This document shows positions 63,431-64,000 of a stretch of DNA of 64,000 bases, piece after piece. Under the pieces are notes generated by a model. The model was not told where the DNA came from and did no database searches. It saw nothing but the letters and a program-made list of their open reading frames with translations. Source of the stretch: Minicystis rosea (lineage in GTDB: Bacteria > Myxococcota_A > Polyangia > Polyangiales > Polyangiaceae); the NCBI GenBank assembly GCA_001931535.1, contig CP016211.1:310001-374000 (forward strand), read 5' to 3'. Each line of letters begins with the position of its first letter. Position 1 is the stretch's first letter. A program made the translations under genes and the position numbers.

Positions 63431-64000
63431 ATGACGCGCGTAGTACCGTCGAACACCTTCCTCCGGAAGGCCCTCGCATTGTCGTTCGCGGTTCACGGCG
63501 TCCTGCTCGTCGGCGCCCCGCTCGTTCACAGCGGCCCGCGCGCTTCGGAGACGCACGCGCCGCCGCAGGATCGCTGGACCGGAAGCACCGCCGAGCTGCC
63601 CGGCGCCGACGCGCTGGTCGACGTGAGCGTCGAAGGCAAAGCCGAAGCGCCCCCGCCTCCCGCGAAAGCCGAGCCTCCCGCACCTGCGAAACACGAACCT
63701 TCCGCGCCTGCGAAAGCCGAGCCTGCTCCGCATGAAACGATCGTCGCTGCGCCGGCCGCCGTGGCGACCGACGCGGTGCCTTCCGCGAAGCCAGCGGTGG
63801 TCGCTTCCGCACCTGCGCCGCGCCCGCGTCCTCGACCGCTGGCGCCGCGGCCCGATGCCTCCGCAGCGCCTCGCAAGGACGACGATCACGTGCCGGAGCC
63901 GCGTGATTCCTCCGAAGCGCATGACAACCCGGTGCGCGACGCGAAGCGATCGCGCGCCGTCGCCTCCAACGCGGAGCCGGGCAAGGGCTCCGGCGCGACG
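63431..64000 (+). CDS. TonB-like/energy-transducing protein, N-terminal part, cut by the window end
   Basis: 190 codons with no stop, running off the window. It begins at ATG 63431 after GGACGAGG. MTRVVPSNTFLRKALALSFAVHGVLLVGAPL has a basic start and a membrane helix with the SxxxH pattern (ALSFAVHGVLL) that TonB proteins use to contact ExbB/ExbD. A long Pro/Ala/Lys-rich linker (EAPPPPAKAEPPAPAKHEPS) follows, then a charged stretch ending in NAEPGKGSGAT. The C-terminal domain lies outside the window, so TonB identity is an inference from the anchor and linker. It is divergent from tsaB. Confidence 0.75.
   Translation, partial: MTRVVPSNTFLRKALALSFAVHGVLLVGAPLVHSGPRASETHAPPQDRWTGSTAELPGADALVDVSVEGKAEAPPPPAKAEPPAPAKHEPSAPAKAEPAPHETIVAAPAAVATDAVPSAKPAVVASAPAPRPRPRPLAPRPDASAAPRKDDDHVPEPRDSSEAHDNPVRDAKRSRAVASNAEPGKGSGAT

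Overview
The window is about 70 % GC with strong G/C bias at third codon positions. Its gene content points to a myxobacterium (Myxococcota, most like the Polyangia): a WD40/caspase-like lipoprotein, two Hanks-type Ser/Thr kinases (one fused to a large ATPase), a GltJ/AgmX-type gliding-motility protein, many small lipoproteins with Ala/Pro/Ser-rich linkers, an RCC1-repeat lipoprotein and numerous signalling proteins. There is no rRNA, tRNA, CRISPR array, phage or intact insertion sequence. This looks like chromosomal core plus lineage-specific genes. The species cannot be named from the sequence alone.

Layout. 0-7.6 kb: WD40/pseudo-caspase lipoprotein convergent with FtsH, small lipoproteins and a sigma factor coupled to a 91-residue gene. 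7.7-9.7 kb: an SDR, then an iron module (bfd, bfr) with a near-leaderless promoter and a hairpin abutting the bfr ribosome-binding site. 9.9-18.5 kb: a sigma-54 activator, a lone receiver, a 55-bp tandem repeat, queA-tgt (queuosine), a MshEN-receiver-TPR protein and a GltJ/AgmX-like protein. 18.6-23.2 kb: heme A synthase plus metallo-hydrolase, glpD and an esterase. 23.4-30.3 kb: a six-gene arginine operon of the acetylated (Xanthomonas-type) pathway: N-acetylornithine carbamoyltransferase, argG, N-acetylcitrulline deacetylase, a fused acetylglutamate kinase/synthase, argC and argH. 30.5-40.8 kb: hypothetical and lipoprotein genes, a 42-bp tandem repeat, an SDR/AraC pair, a remnant of an Rpn-type nuclease, an RCC1-repeat lipoprotein and a dienoyl-CoA isomerase-like crotonase. 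40.8-48.8 kb: a frameshifted kinase-ATPase, a small RHH-like/membrane gene pair, a membrane protein and a second kinase. 48.9-57.7 kb: glycosyltransferase, amidohydrolase lipoprotein, molybdopterin oxidoreductase, an ArsR-SRPBCC pair with a clear operator, ferrochelatase, a Cys-rich lipoprotein and a SnoaL-like protein. 57.8-64 kb: metallophosphoesterase-recO, a RodZ-like HTH protein, a TPR lipoprotein, tsaB with a Crp-family regulator, and the start of a TonB-like gene that runs off the window.

How genes work together. The best supported pathway is arginine synthesis through N-acetylated intermediates. All six genes run in one direction with gaps of 1-9 bases or short overlaps, and only the acetylornithine aminotransferase step is missing locally. 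Bfd and bacterioferritin form an iron store/release pair. QueA and Tgt act at two steps of queuosine tRNA modification. Most other genes are single transcription units. The most unusual signals are the His-to-Leu change in the caspase-like domain, the arginine operon, the motility-type ZnR-GYF-TM-TonB-like protein, the single-base frameshift in the kinase-ATPase, several short-period tandem repeats between genes, and hairpins placed next to stop codons or a ribosome-binding site.
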